From positions 4,092,001-4,156,000 of the forward strand of contig VCCP01000004.1 in assembly GCA_005765155.1 (NCBI GenBank): a stretch of DNA of 64,000 nt, written 5' to 3'. The translations under genes and the position numbers were made by a program. Positions 45,150 to 56,248 of the stretch are shown piece by piece. Below the pieces are notes generated by a model. That model did no database searches, was not told the DNA's origin, and saw nothing but the letters and a program-made list of their open reading frames with translations. Origin of the DNA: Zelopaecilomyces penicillatus. Lineage: Eukaryota; Ascomycota; Sordariomycetes; Hypocreales; Pseudodiploosporaceae. Every line of letters starts with the position of its first letter. Within the stretch, counting starts at the first letter, position 1.

Positions 45150-45820
45150 AGCTCTAAAATCTCCAAATCACAAGAAATTTCAGGCTCCGAGTTAAGCGGT
45201 GGTGGATGTAATCTTGGGTCGTGATTTTTTATTTAATTATAATGCCGAGTTAAAACGGCGGCGTAGGGTTACCTGTTTATAGGAGGGCAAAAGAAGCCAT
45301 GCTGTCCCCATGCCGAACAAGGTTGGGGACCACAAAACAAGAAGCCATGAGGCTCATTATCATTCCGCCATGGTGGATTCTGACCAAGCGCCCCAAAAAC
45401 TTAAACAGCAGCATAAGCAAGAGGATGTGAACTTCTTAAAAGGCAAAGAGCATGAAAAGCCACTGCTAAGCGCCAGATACTACATCTCAAGCAATTCAAG
45501 ACGCTTCGGTCCATCTAAAGTTCGCGAGCCACAGGCCATATATCTCAGTCATGACCAAAAGTTCGGACATCTTGCAAATAAAAACCAGAGAACAATGTAA
45601 AGGGATGTAAAGTAAATAGGGATAGGGTTATGCCATGCATGCGTTGTGATGTGCGCGGCTGACGGGTGCGGAGAAATAGAAACGCCGTGCCATCCTATCC
45701 GATAGTCTCCGGCAAAACTTGATCAATCGTGACATGCGCCATTGTAGATTGTAGCCCATCTAGACATTCTCGTCGCCGCAACAGACTTATTGTCCACGAA
45801 TTCTTCCACAACCAAGAGCA
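45150..45820. promoter_or_regulatory. divergent intergenic region, TAP peptidase / TIM14
   Basis: 671 bp between divergent start codons. An open frame at 45310-45600 has no protein character. No specific element is seen. Confidence 0.5.
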
Positions 45821-46307
45821 ATGGCATCCGTATTCGCTTGGGGCGCTGGCGTTGCCGTTGCAGCCTTCCTGGTAAATCTTACCCTCTGCATACCCTGCGC
45901 ACCACCCCTCCAATACCCGACTTCCTAGGAAGCTAACATGCGAAACCTCTTTGTTTTAGGGTCGAGCAGGTCTCGTCGCATTGCGACGCTCGCGTGGTGG
46001 TGTCGGAGCCTTGGGAAAGGCCTACTACAAGGGTGGTTTTGAACCCAAGATGACCAAGAAAGAGGCATCTCTGATCCTGTCGCTAAAGTAAGGAATCAAT
46101 TTACTGCCCCACCCCGTCTGGAGATATCGCCTCCTCGCCACACCACACATGGGCTAACAACTGCATAGCGAGCGCTCCATAACCAAAGACAAGGTCCGCA
46201 AGGCTCACCGAACGCTCATGCTTCTGAACCATCCCGATCGTGGCGGTAGCCCTTATCTAGCGACCAAAGTGAATGAAGCAAAGGAGTTTATGGACAAAAC
46301 TGTTTGA
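45821..46307 (+). CDS. tim14: TIM14/PAM18, J-protein of the mitochondrial import motor
   Basis: Three exons, 45821-45871, 45960-46087 and 46169-46307, encode 105 residues. One N-terminal membrane helix (MASVFAWGAGVAVAAFLGRA) and a J domain follow, with KAYYKGGFEPKMTKKEASLI and the HPD motif at residues 81-83 in LLNHPDRGGSPYLATKVNEA. In the family this inner-membrane protein stimulates mtHsp70 ATPase to pull presequence proteins into the matrix, together with TIM16/PAM16. The length fits fungal relatives that lack a long intermembrane-space part. The second join gives SLNERSITKDKVRKAHR. No anomaly. Confidence 0.95.
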
Positions 46308-46637
46308 CCAAAGCTTCCGTCAAGAAGCTCCCCTCCTCCCCCGTGGGGTTGTTTTTTTCACCTACGAGCCACTTGCGTTGGCATTTCACCACCACGTTGT
46401 TACAATCTTCACTAAATACCGAAATTCTATAAACGAGACGCGAGAAAGGATTGTCATGGTGGATGTAGTATTGTACCAACATTCGTTTTCATAGCGATGG
46501 CGTTTGCTGCGGTTGATTTTCAAGGCTTTGTAAGCTGTATCAGCCTGGGAAGAAAGGAAAAGTCTAGATAGCGCTGTATAAAGCCAAGACTCCAAAGATT
46601 GGAGTCAGTTTCTCTCCTCAAATCCACACTTTTTTTT
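46308..46637. other. convergent 3' gap, TIM14 / Gfd2-like gene
   Basis: 330 bp between two stop codons, holding 3' UTRs. Nothing else is seen. Confidence 0.6.
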
Positions 46638-48347
46638 TCAAACTTCTTCTCCTCCTCCATTTGCGTCTCCATTGGTCCACAGGCCGGGCTCGTATATCTC
46701 TCCTTTCTTCTTAGCCTCCTCTTCTCGTTTCTGCTCAACGGCAACTCCAATCAATGCGCGAAGAGTGAAAACGGCATCATTGCCAGCATTGTGCAAGTTT
46801 CGGTTCGGTATGCAGAGATCAGAAAGTACTGCCTCTAGTCCTCTTCCGTTATCCAATTTCTTCCAGCCCTGGTGGACGGTCTTGGAATCAAACTCTCCGA
46901 GTATGCCTGGTACATCGAGAACCTCGAATCCAATTCTAGACAGGTATTTGATATCCTGGATGCTGTCATGGGCAACAAACATGAGCTCCCGGCCTTCGTT
47001 GGTGTAAGGTGCCAAAATAGTGCGGATTTCTTCTGCAAGATTGGCTTTGGTTGGAAACGTACTCGTCCTACATATGCTTAGCCTTAACAAACATCTTTAG
47101 TTCTCGTTGCAATACATGACCTACCCAAAGTCAAAATCATTAGGGCATCCTATCACAAACCGGTAGTTTCTCAGTCCAGAATATTCCTCAACTCGCAGAT
47201 GATGGCTTTCGATGAAACGCCACCAGCTTGAGCCGCCGGGTCCAGGTGGGATACCCTGAACATTCTTCATGTCAAGAATAGATATTCCCACCTCAGAAAT
47301 AGGGTTGGGTGGTGTCTCGATAGCTTCAACATCCATGCAGACGAAAACAATGCTCGACTCCTCATCACCTTTGAGGTGAAGGTATTTCTGTGCATCGGAC
47401 AGCATTTTCTTTTGTTCCTCCAGCCTCTTCGCCGCTCTGAGCGCGGAACCCTTCGACTTGTCCCGAAAAGCAGAACACGGTGCCAACCTTTTCCAAGTAG
47501 CCATCCATGCTTCTTTCTGGTGTCGTTTTGCCCTCGCGTAGGCCTTGATATCGGCATCTGAGATGACTGGCCAAGTGTCGATGCCCAAGACCTTTTGGTC
47601 TCGCGATCTTTTGAGGTAGCGAGGTCTTGGGGTACCGCCCTGGCCCTGGCCTGGCTTTGTGTAGAATCTGGCTTCGTTGACGCCTACAGGGATGGACAAG
47701 TACGTTCCGAGCTTTCTGTTGATATGCTTGAGAAAGTCTTTGAATTGGACGGTGGGAACGAGTAGTCTTGGTGTGTCAGAGGGCTTGTCCGGGTTGTGCA
47801 GATAAAAGCTTGAGCCATCATCAGCATTTGTATTCTCATCAAACAGACAATGCCGATAATACATACAAGTCCCAGACCCTGCTCTCTAGGATCTTGTCGA
47901 AAAATGGTTGGGCCTGACACTTTGTTAATGACTGCATTCGTTGAATCTTGGATGGCTTCGCCTTACCCGAGGTTTGTTTGCTTTGCCAATAAAAAAGCTT
48001 GGATAGGTTAAGATGACATCCCACGAGCAAAAGTCAACATCTTGGTTTGTCGGCTGCCCAACTCGAAACTCGCCGCAGTCTAGGAGTGTGCCTTCATCCT
48101 CGCTCTCTGAAAAACTCTCCGCCGTCATCTGGTCCGATGTTTGGTTATCCGTTTTCATCTTCGGTTGCCCAGTTGATGTCTCTGCCAACAGCGCACCGCC
48201 CACACTGTCTTCATCCTCAGATACTGCTCCAGCATCTCTTGTCGCTGTATTTCTATAATGGTCAATATCAGACGGTTCACATGGGCCAAGTTCAATGCCG
48301 AAATTGGCTTGAAGCTTCTCCAGCCGAGAGGCGAGATCGAAGTCCAT
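46638..48347 (-). CDS. Gfd2/YDR514C-type RNase H-fold (DEDD-like) protein
   Basis: Four exons, 47967-48347, 47867-47913, 47125-47808 and 46638-47067, encode 513 residues. Introns are short (53, 58 and 57 nt). The N-terminus is polar and acidic (SEDEDSVGGALLAETS). The C-terminal half has the exonuclease-like series: SSIVFVCMDVEAIETPPNPI with Asp302 and Glu304, SEVGISILDM, a helix with FVAHDSIQDIKYL (second Asp region), and LHNAGNDAVFTLRALIG (last Asp). This pattern matches the Gfd2/YDR514C C-terminal domain, an RNase H-like fold of unclear activity; Gfd2 is linked to mRNA export in yeast. Intact acidic residues suggest possible nuclease activity, which is inference. The ATG at 48347 is preferred; the frame is open upstream but unlike protein. 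Confidence 0.85.
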
Positions 48348-48860
48348 GATGGAAAGTGTATAAATGAACGAGCCTTGAGGTTTTGCTTCTGAGGCTGGCA
48401 GGTATTTTCGCGAATATTCCTGAACCCAACCCAGAGGTTGGAGGGTCTGAGTCTGAAGAGTTGAGGGGGCGGCCACTGCGAGCGATCTTGACCATCTGCC
48501 AGCTGGTGGGTGCTGGATGCTGCCTGGACCAATGTGCACAGATAGAAGCGTCAGTTGTCTACCGCTGTTTGCAAATGAAGAAAACGCGGGGTACACGTGG
48601 TCACTCATGTGTCTATCCGCTTCAATACGCAGACAATCCATAGCAATACAACAAGTAGATTCATCATCTAAACAAACAATAGTGTATGTTTGTTTACGGC
48701 ATCCGCCCCATGTAATGTAACAGCCTCGTAGCCCAAAACTCTCATTCAACTTGGTGCAGTGTTGAGATTCCTGTATTACATCCAAGTGATCAATTCATTC
48801 ATTGTTGTGTATCCCTCTACGAGCTATAGTTTGCTACGTAGTTTGTCCATGTCCCCAAAG
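48348..48860. other. intergenic between Gfd2-like and Ku80 genes
   Basis: 513 bp with an open frame on the minus strand that continues upstream of the Gfd2-like ATG but is not protein-like. It should hold that gene's promoter and the Ku80 3' UTR. Confidence 0.5.
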
Positions 48861-51340
48861 CTACCTGGACTTGTAGAACTAGTATCAGATTAGCAAACAC
48901 GCGGTAAATGCGAGTCCAAAGTTTGATTCTTACCTCCTCTGCCTCCTCTTCTGGAACAGTGGACACTTCTGATTCCTTCTTATCGATCAAACCTAGCTTT
49001 GACCACCTCACCTTGAACCAAAAATCTCTTCGATCGCCTCCTAGCTCCCCTGACAACAAGCTCTTCTTCAGGTCGCGCACAAATGTATTATACAAGCCCG
49101 GTTCATCCATGTTTATGAGCTCTTCCCTCATCACCCCGATGGTCTCCATGGCTTGTGGGTATTTGCTATCGGCAAAGCTGTCGGTTATGAGTGTTCTCAC
49201 AATGGTTACCATTTTCTTCGTAGCATCTTCAATTTGTTCCTCGTCATCACACGTAGCTAGAGCCCGTTTGTAATCAGGAATAGCATTCTCAGTAGACACC
49301 TGGCCCTTTGTTTCTTCTCCGAGCAAAGCATCAACGTCCAAGCCTGAGATTGGCTTAACTGGCTCTCGATGCCGTCTACCCTTGGCTTTGGGTGGAACTA
49401 ACTGCTTGTTAGTATCTTAAATAGTATGTGGCAAAAATTAGTTGGATGGTCCTCACCTTTCTTCATGTCAGCGACCCGAATCAGCTCATCGATTTTAGAT
49501 TGAACTCTTTCAATCAATTCTTCTGGTGGTGCTGCAAATCTGAGAAGGATGGGGGGTATTTCGGGGAGAGGTCTGTCAGGATACACAGCTCGCTGTTTAA
49601 CGGCGTGATTGACCCGATGAATTGCGGGGTTGTATATGTCTTCGATGGGAGCATATTCCGCCGGTTTGCTAATTAATATTGATCAGTATAATGCGTATGG
49701 TATATTAGTGTGAGGATAATTCATACCCCTCATCATCAATGCCGTAGGTTGAAAGATCCATGGCATCCACATAGTCACTCATGGCCTTGTTGAGTTCATC
49801 CGTGGGAAGAAGCCGATGCTTGGTTAGAGTCTGCCCGCTAACAGAAATAATCTTGTCCAGCGGTGGGAACTGATAACTGCGTATATCCTCTGCAAAGGGG
49901 AGGGGCACATCATACAAGCACTCCAGATTGGGTGCTAGATGTGGCATCAGCAAGACAAGAAGGGGCTCTTTGCCATCTTTGATCACAATGCGGGCCACCG
50001 CAAAGGAATCTAGTTCTGACAACGCCCAGACGAGAGAGGACAGTGCCACTTCGGATCTTGTATCGTACTTGCGGGCAACAGTCATGCAAACTTCGCCCAT
50101 GTTTAGGAATGGCTCGCACTGAAGTTGTGTTAACAGCCCGCTGTCGCAAGTGCTCCCTTGAAACAACTTACTCTATCTCGAGGCACAAACCCTATGATTG
50201 AAAAGCTTTTGGTTGTTTCCAATTTGGTGATGTTGTAGTCCGACTCACTAATATGAACGGCTGTCCTACCATATTCGTACCCTTTGGCGAGTGATTCAAA
50301 TTCAACATCCCGCTTTCCGTTAGGTGCGTCAGGATCATTGACTTTGTAAGATCGCGTCTGCTTCACCGCTGCAAAGTCCACACCCTCCATCTCGTCCGCT
50401 CCAGGGGCTTCAGTAGAACGTGGTTCGTCCTCATCGCCATCTTTCACCACCACCGTGCTGGCGCCTAGAGGTCTGGCAACATGAGTCTTGAAGTAACGCT
50501 CGCACTTGATATCCATGGCTGCTGGAAAATTCTCAGGGTCGCCTAGAGTAAGAGATCCATCATAAACTTTGAATGGCCTAACCGTTTTTATCCTCGGCGT
50601 GGCCATCTCGTCAATTGCTTGTACCATGGAACCGACATCACCGTCCTCGCAGCCGTCGGTCACTGTTCTCAGAGCACGCTCATTCTCAGCCTAGCAGAAA
50701 TATTAATGTCGTGAGCTACATTTCAATAGATCACTGCGACTACCTTGGTCGGACTTTTGTCTTCTTCCTTGAACCCATAGTCCGGATCATCAAAATCCAC
50801 ACCCCTATAGCGATCAGCATTGTCATGGATCCCGCAGCCTAGACGGACCTACAAGATTGTGAGTCCAATTTTCGAATCATTCATTTTCCTGATTATAACG
50901 CTCGTATCTTCAGTGTCTACTTCACCTTCGCCGTCGGTAATGAGGATAACATTTCGTTTATACTTGAGCTTCTTTGTGAATGTCTCTATCATTTCGACAG
51001 CCACTACAATAGCCGACACTGCATCGCCAGACATCGTCTGGCTTGGTTTAATCAGTGGCTGCAACGTCTTCAGGCCAGACATAGACATTGGACCCAGTTC
51101 TTGAAGAACTGAGATGTTCTCGTAGCCATCGTTCTCCTGCAGTTTGTTGTTTGTCTCATCGGTTCTTAATCCCACAATTCCAACGCACAACGTTTTGCGA
51201 TTTGAAGATACGATATCTGTGATCTTGTCCCACACATATCGCATGCTCCAGTCAAGATCTGATTCATCCCGGCCACTGTTGTGTCGGGACATGGACGCAC
51301 CCAGGTCCAGGATAAAGACGGTTGCTTCCTTTTCCGCCAT
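48861..51340 (-). CDS. ku80: Ku80, DNA end-binding subunit of the Ku heterodimer
   Basis: Seven exons: 50853-51340, 50744-50804, 50172-50690, 49727-50118, 49457-49668, 48934-49397 and 48861-48878; 717 residues. The N-terminal vWA domain starts MAEKEATVFILDLGASMSRH and has NVILITDGEGEVD. The Ku core beta-barrel follows (VKQTRSYKVNDPDAPNGKRD, SFSIIGFVPRDRCEPFLNMG, LVLLMPHLAPNLECLYDVPL, FPPLDKI), then the bridging helices (NPAIHRVNHAVKQRAVYPDR) and a Ku-type C-terminal domain (AMETIGVMREELINMDE). Ku binds broken ends and starts non-homologous end joining; Ku also acts at telomeres. One intron is only 48 nt (50805-50852). The last exon is 18 nt and gives ...EEEAEEFYKSR. Another acceptor at 48863 would give a different short tail. 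Divergent from the TMEM205-like gene. Confidence 0.94.
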
Positions 51341-51684
51341 TGTAAGCTTGTGATTGTAAAAGACAGAAGCGTTTTAGAGAGAAAAGCGTTACGAATGGTA
51401 ACAGCGAATGCTTCGAGATTTAAGAAGAGAGACGAAGACGCGACCCGCATTAATTGCTTGCAGGACCCCTGCACATCCATTTTTAGGCAGACGAGAGCCT
51501 GGACAGGCAGCACTGAGCAACAGACGCGGTGTGGTCGCGGGATCACGTGATACCATAATGTCCTCACTTCCATCCTGTCAAGCACATCTCGTCAAGGAAG
51601 ATCTAATTCCCATCCAAACTAAACAACGAAGAACTTGTTTGCTCACTTCCGTAATCATTGACAGCTAATACTGGTAACGCTACA
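51341..51684. promoter_or_regulatory. bidirectional promoter region, Ku80 / TMEM205-like
   Basis: 344 bp between divergent starts. It contains a palindromic E-box TCACGTGA at 51543-51550 and two ACGCG cores (51438-51442 and 51525-51529), the core of fungal MBF cell-cycle elements. Roles are inferred from yeast knowledge. Confidence 0.5.
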
Positions 51685-52453
51685 ATGGCAGGCTCAATAT
51701 ATGCCTCAGTGGCTCCGTACCACATCATTACGTACGTACAATCGTAGAGCGAAGCGTTATATCGCAAAGCCGTTGCCGACTTAGAGCCTTGTGACTGATA
51801 CTCCCTCAAGCTACGGTACTCTTCTGGGAACGACATTCTTCCACGTGAGTATCCACGCCTTTATATACCAATCGTGACATTCAGCATGACTTACATGCAT
51901 ACAGTCATTCATCAATGGCCCAGTGATGTACAGGGCAGTTACCAGGCCGAATTTTTCCGCAATTCAATCCGACCTCTTCCCAATCTACTTTGGGATGCAG
52001 ACTGCTCTGCCCGCTATCTTGGCTTTGACCTTTCCGGGAGATTCGCTTTCCGCCGTTCCATCCGGCATCCATGGTCTCCTCGATAAATCGACTCGGTGGG
52101 GATCACTCGTACCTATCGCCACTATGTTCGTCACTGGCCTCACCAACCTCGTCATTTTCCTACCAGCAACTATGAACGTTATGAAGGCGCGCCGCGGTCA
52201 GGGTAAGACAAACTCTAAAATGGCATCTCTGAGCACATATTTGTTCCCTTATTAACACAACACAGTTAAGCGAGACGGAAAGGAGTGGTATGACGCTGGT
52301 CCGCATTCCGAGGAAATGCGTGCGTTGAACAAGAAGTTTGGCATCCTCCACGGTGTCTCGTCACTCACCAACCTCGCAACATTGGTCTCGGCTATTGCAT
52401 ACGCTTTCACCTTGGGAGCCCGCATTCAGTCGATCGCTGACCGGGTTGCGTGA
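51685..52453 (+). CDS. TMEM205-like (DUF4149) four-helix membrane protein
   Basis: Four exons, 51685-51731, 51811-51844, 51905-52202 and 52266-52453, encode 188 residues. The joins produce YHIITYGTLLGTTFFHSFIN, the hallmark N-terminal helix of the fungal TMEM205-like family. Further segments are FPIYFGMQTALPAILALTFP, SLVPIATMFVTGLTNLVIFL (about 100-120), and the last helix FGILHGVSSLTNLATLVSAI, with the usual charged loop RDGKEWYDAGPHSEEMRALN. The human relative is linked to cisplatin resistance; the fungal role is unknown. Exon 2 is only 34 nt, so the gene is easily missed or truncated by automatic callers. A minus-strand frame over its first exons is a shadow. Confidence 0.88.
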
Positions 52454-52804
52454 CGAGGTTGCGATTATGTGGGTTGTATTTGGGCAGTGTTAAGATATGT
52501 TGTACGCTGCACTTTGTATTTATTGACTACTGGTATAGCTAAAACAAGCGCTCATGCGAAATCGCATAAAAAGGAAATTGAAAAAGATACAAAACATCCT
52601 AATCCTGACCATGCTTTCATGGTGAAAAGATTCGCCTGGTCACATGCCAGTGCTGTGACCCCCCTGCTGCTGCTGAGCTTGCATCGCGGGTGTCTGGGTA
52701 TATCCTCTATGCCGAATGTGCTGTGTAAATCGATGAGATAGGAAATGAAGGCTGGTGAAAATGAGAGTTGTTCTTTTGACGCTGATACGGTTTTTGTTCC
52801 AAGT
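52454..52804. other. convergent 3' gap
   Basis: 351 bp between the TMEM205-like stop and the stop of the minus-strand small gene. It holds 3' UTRs; nothing else is seen. Confidence 0.55.
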
Positions 52805-53206
52805 TTACTGTTGGCGAAGACTCTCGTGAGATGCCAAGAGTTCCTGCTTGGCCTTCTCAAAGGCACGGGCCCTCTGCTCCATGTCGACGTTTTCGTCTTT
52901 GAGCTGAGCCCGTCGTTGGTTGGCCTCCATCTGGCCCTTCAGGGTCCATCGTCCCGGCTGGCGATCAAGCGCTTGCTCAACGTCGATCTCATCGGAAGGT
53001 TTAGGGAACTCCCGGAGCAGTGGGGGCAGCAGGCTGTCTACAAGAGCAGAAGCGCCAGCTTCGACGGGCTCAGAGGGTCCCAAAACAGGCGTAGAGAAAG
53101 GGCTGAGGGCGGGAGTCGACGTCTCGCTGGCGTTTGATGAGTTGCCTCCGGTACTGTCAGACGATGCCCTGTCCTGAACAGCCGGGACAGTCAGATTTGA
53201 GCCCAT
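52805..53206 (-). CDS. uncharacterised small fungal protein, 133 residues
   Basis: A single exon from the ATG at 53206. The N-terminal half is Ser/Thr/Asn-rich and likely disordered (SSDSTGGNSSNASETSTPAL). A compact conserved-looking block follows (LLREFPKPSDEIDVEQALDR, QPGRWTLKGQMEANQRRAQL), ending in a charged helix (DMEQRARAFEKAKQELLASH) that may form a coiled coil. I recognise the second half as a type found in fungal hypothetical proteins but know no function. The frame is open upstream to 53413 with hydrophobic, unlikely sequence, so I take the inner ATG. No signal peptide or membrane helix is seen. Confidence 0.65.
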   Translation of the reverse strand: MGSNLTVPAVQDRASSDSTGGNSSNASETSTPALSPFSTPVLGPSEPVEAGASALVDSLLPPLLREFPKPSDEIDVEQALDRQPGRWTLKGQMEANQRRAQLKDENVDMEQRARAFEKAKQELLASHESLRQQ

Positions 53207-55140
53207 GATTGATGATTTGGTAGGCAATGTGAGCCGTGATGGTAGTGGGAAGACGGTGTTTTGGTTTGCCTTATCTTTGTAGACAAGAAGAGGGAGAGGG
53301 GGGATAGAGAGGATGTAAGAGCCAAAGTTGAGTGTTGATAAGATATGCCAAGTACAACAGGTTTGGAGAAGGGGATGGGGCTTGTTTTTCACTTCAGAGA
53401 TTCCACGAAGCACGAGCGAGGGGGAGCATGGGGGCTTTTAATATCATTCACATGAGTCGCTAAGAGTAACCCGAAAGCGCGGACACAGAGCTAGTTTGAT
53501 ATTTTATTTCTGGGTCTGACCCGCCGTGCCGCCTAACATGGGCGATACCGGTCTGGATAATGACGGGACCCTAGGTTCTCCTCTCGTAGATTGAAATCGG
53601 GCCAAACGGACCCACTGGCGGTCTCAGCGGTGAGAATTCCGGCAATGGGGGGTAGATGATGGATGGAGGATGGAAGATGATGGACCTTCAGGGATCTTGT
53701 TACATCATTTCCCCGGTATTGGCGTATCCAGTCGTGCGCCGTATGATGGTCTGTACCTGGAATAGGCAAGTTGTGTTGACTGGAGGAGATCTGGAGATCC
53801 AGTGCATTGTTATGAATGCGCAGTTCATCTTATTGCTGGCCACTGCCCACAGGGTCCAGACCAGGTGTCTGAGCTTTCTGTAAATAAGGGGGGAGCCTCG
53901 CCTACAGCGGGTTGGCTCTGCACTACAGGGACGGCACTAGGGGACCGCCCCTCTAGAGAGCCTCTAGGGAGCCTCTAAAGGGTCCCGCCCCCTAGTGGAG
54001 GTCTTCTAGTCCCCACCAGTGCCAGTCAGTGGCGCTGCAAGCGTTACCAAGGCTGGCTGCTGTTTTCGTGTGTTTGGCCAGGGCCATGCATCCATCATTA
54101 CCAGATGAAGACATACTGCAGAGTCATCTGAGCCAACAACCCGAAACATGCTGCAGAATGATAGCATTGTACAGCAGTTGTCCAGCTCATGGCTACCCCA
54201 GCAAAACCGAAGCAACTCGCTGCGGCTATCTCGGGCCGGAATGGGGCCCATCATATCATGCTTGCTTCCCCGCCATCACAGGCAGAAGGGAGCGCAAACG
54301 CAGTCTTCGGTATCCGAAACCTGACCTACGATGCCATCATGTCATCGTACGTTGCCATTCATCACATGGGCCTCCAAGACCCTTAAGTGATTTGCCACTT
54401 CTCCCATGTGCGGAACGCGGCTAATGTGGTGGAGCGTTGGAGCGCCGTTGCCGATGGCTGGTCTGAACAATCTCATACACGTGAAGTTTGAAGTACAGCC
54501 AACACATGATTATGTATTACACTCACACACGTTTGCTGTAAAAAGTTTTCATTTGACAAGCGTTGGCTTGGCTGATGGTCTAGCTAGCAACCACGAGAAG
54601 AAGCCACCGAAGTTAGCTTCCGGAATGATGCATTAGGGCCTCATTTTTTCTTCAATCCACAACCACCAGCCGAGTTTTTTATCCACAAGTCGTTTGCGAT
54701 CTCGGCAGTCCTGTCGGATGACCCACACAGCAGGCCAACCTACCCTATACTCATATCGGATCGTTGATTATACACTGAAAAATCCATATTCACCAACCCC
54801 TCCCTCCCCTTGACTCTTTGCGGAGAGGGTAGTAATATCCCTCTCTGGGCCGAAAGGTCCTCTTATTAATTCATGTCGTTTTATGTGCAACTCGTCGCTC
54901 TCCAATATTACTGAGACGGAGTAGAAGCCTTTTAGCGATACTTGATGAGAAATCGCTAGCCCTGACTAAGCACTATTTTGTGCTGCGTCGTCGGACACTA
55001 CATTGTTGTGGTTGTTTCCGTGAATCTAAAAAGGGGATCGAGCGGGGAGAAGGGTTTCCAATTTCTTTTGTAGATGATTGGAGTTGCAAAACATTGACCT
55101 GAACATACAAAACCCATATTCAAAGAAAAACAACCAAAAA
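53207..55140. other. intergenic, about 1.9 kb, with hairpin element
   Basis: Lies upstream of both the 133-residue gene and the HAD phosphatase gene, so it holds two promoters. It contains the inverted repeat at 53935-53997. Short frames such as 54189-54386 are not supported. Confidence 0.55.
53935..53997. repeat. 63-bp imperfect hairpin with internal direct repeat
   Basis: The arms pair as CACTAG-GGGACC (53935-53946) with GGTCCC...CCCTAGTG (53981-53997), a 3-nt bulge on the right arm. Between them GAGCCTCTA occurs twice (53958 and 53969, 11 bp apart), next to the palindrome CTCTAGAG. It could fold in DNA or RNA, or be a small mobile-element relic. Confidence 0.7.
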
Positions 55141-56248
55141 ATGGCAACCAAGCCCACGTATTTGACTGGCGATAAAGCTGCCATCAACGAGTTTGTCGAC
55201 AAATTCGACGTGCGTGATTATGCCTCAGCCTCCCATGTTATGATATCACCTATTAACTAGTTTTTCCATCTCTAGGTATTCTTGTTTGACTGTGATGGTT
55301 TGTACGAATTGTACTTTGCTTGAGAATCAAGCTCATGTCTGCAGGTGTTCTCTGGTCGGGTGACCATGTCTACGAGGGAATTCCCGAAACCCTGGCATGG
55401 CTGAGGTCAAAAGGTCAGTCACCTCCTACAACTCCCGTAGCAAATACAACACACACATCTCACCAAGGAAACCCCTACAAACAAAAGGCAAGAGAACTGT
55501 TTTCGTCACCAACAACTCCACAAAATCTCGCGAGGAGTATGTCAAAAGACTCACGGGCCTCGGTCTCCCAAGCACTGCCGAGGATGTCTTCGGCTCTGCC
55601 TACTCCTCTGCGATTTACATCTCTCGCATCCTGAAGTTGCCCCCCGGCAAGAACAAGGTTTTTGTCATCGGCGAGGCTGGCATGGAGACTGAACTCGCCT
55701 CTGAGGGTGTCCCCTTCATCGGTGGAACTGATCCAGCCCTGCGCCGGGACATCACACCCGCCGACTTCCAGGGCCTTGCTGACGGATCGCTCATTGACCC
55801 GGAGGTGGGCGTCGTGCTGTGCGGCTTGGATTTTCATATCAACTACCTGAAGCTGGGCCATGGACTGCAATATTTGAGACGCGGAGCGTTGTTTCTCGCA
55901 ACCAACATTGACTCTACGCTGCCCCTGCATCATGACTTATTCCTTGGTGCTGGATCCATTGTGATACCCCTAGCAAATGCTGCCGGCAGAGAGCCGCTGG
56001 CGCTTGGGAAACCTAGCCAGGCAATGATGGATGCCGTCGAGGGCAAGTACCAGCTCAACAGGGCCAGAACATGCATGGTCGGTGACAGGCTGAATACTGA
56101 TATCAAGTTTGGAATTGAGGGTAAGCTGGGCGGCACGCTACATGTCTTAACCGGCGTGAACAAGAAAGAGGACTGGGATAAGGAGGATGCCATTGCAGTT
56201 CCCTCCTTTTACGCTGACAAGTTGAGCGATCTACACCATGGCGCTTGA
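55141..56248 (+). CDS. PHO13-type HAD phosphatase (4-nitrophenyl / phosphoglycolate phosphatase)
   Basis: Four exons, 55141-55209, 55276-55297, 55345-55413 and 55488-56248, encode 306 residues. HAD motifs are complete: motif I VFLFDCDGVLW with Asp28 nucleophile and Asp30, motif II FVTNNST (about 59-65), the LGKPS lysine, and motif IV CMVGDRLNTDIKFG. A C2-type cap lies between motifs II and III (VVLCGLDFHINYLKLGHGLQ). In yeast PHO13 and animal PGP the enzyme clears toxic glycolytic side products such as 2-phospholactate and 4-phosphoerythronate; it is cytosolic. Exon 2 has only 22 nt and carries most of motif I. Convergent with the DUF1295 gene, 201 bp apart. Confidence 0.94.

Noticed and set aside
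48348..48785. Upstream in-frame extension of the Gfd2-like protein
   Set aside because: The sequence is Cys-, His- and Trp-rich and unlike the rest; the ATG at 48347 gives a sensible N-terminus.
51603..51836. 77-codon minus-strand frame in the Ku80 / TMEM205 region
   Set aside because: It overlaps the first two exons of the TMEM205-like gene, which has a complete spliced model.
53207..53413. 69-residue N-terminal extension of the 133-residue protein
   Set aside because: It is hydrophobic, of odd composition and more likely a 5' UTR; the internal ATG begins a normal polar N-terminus.
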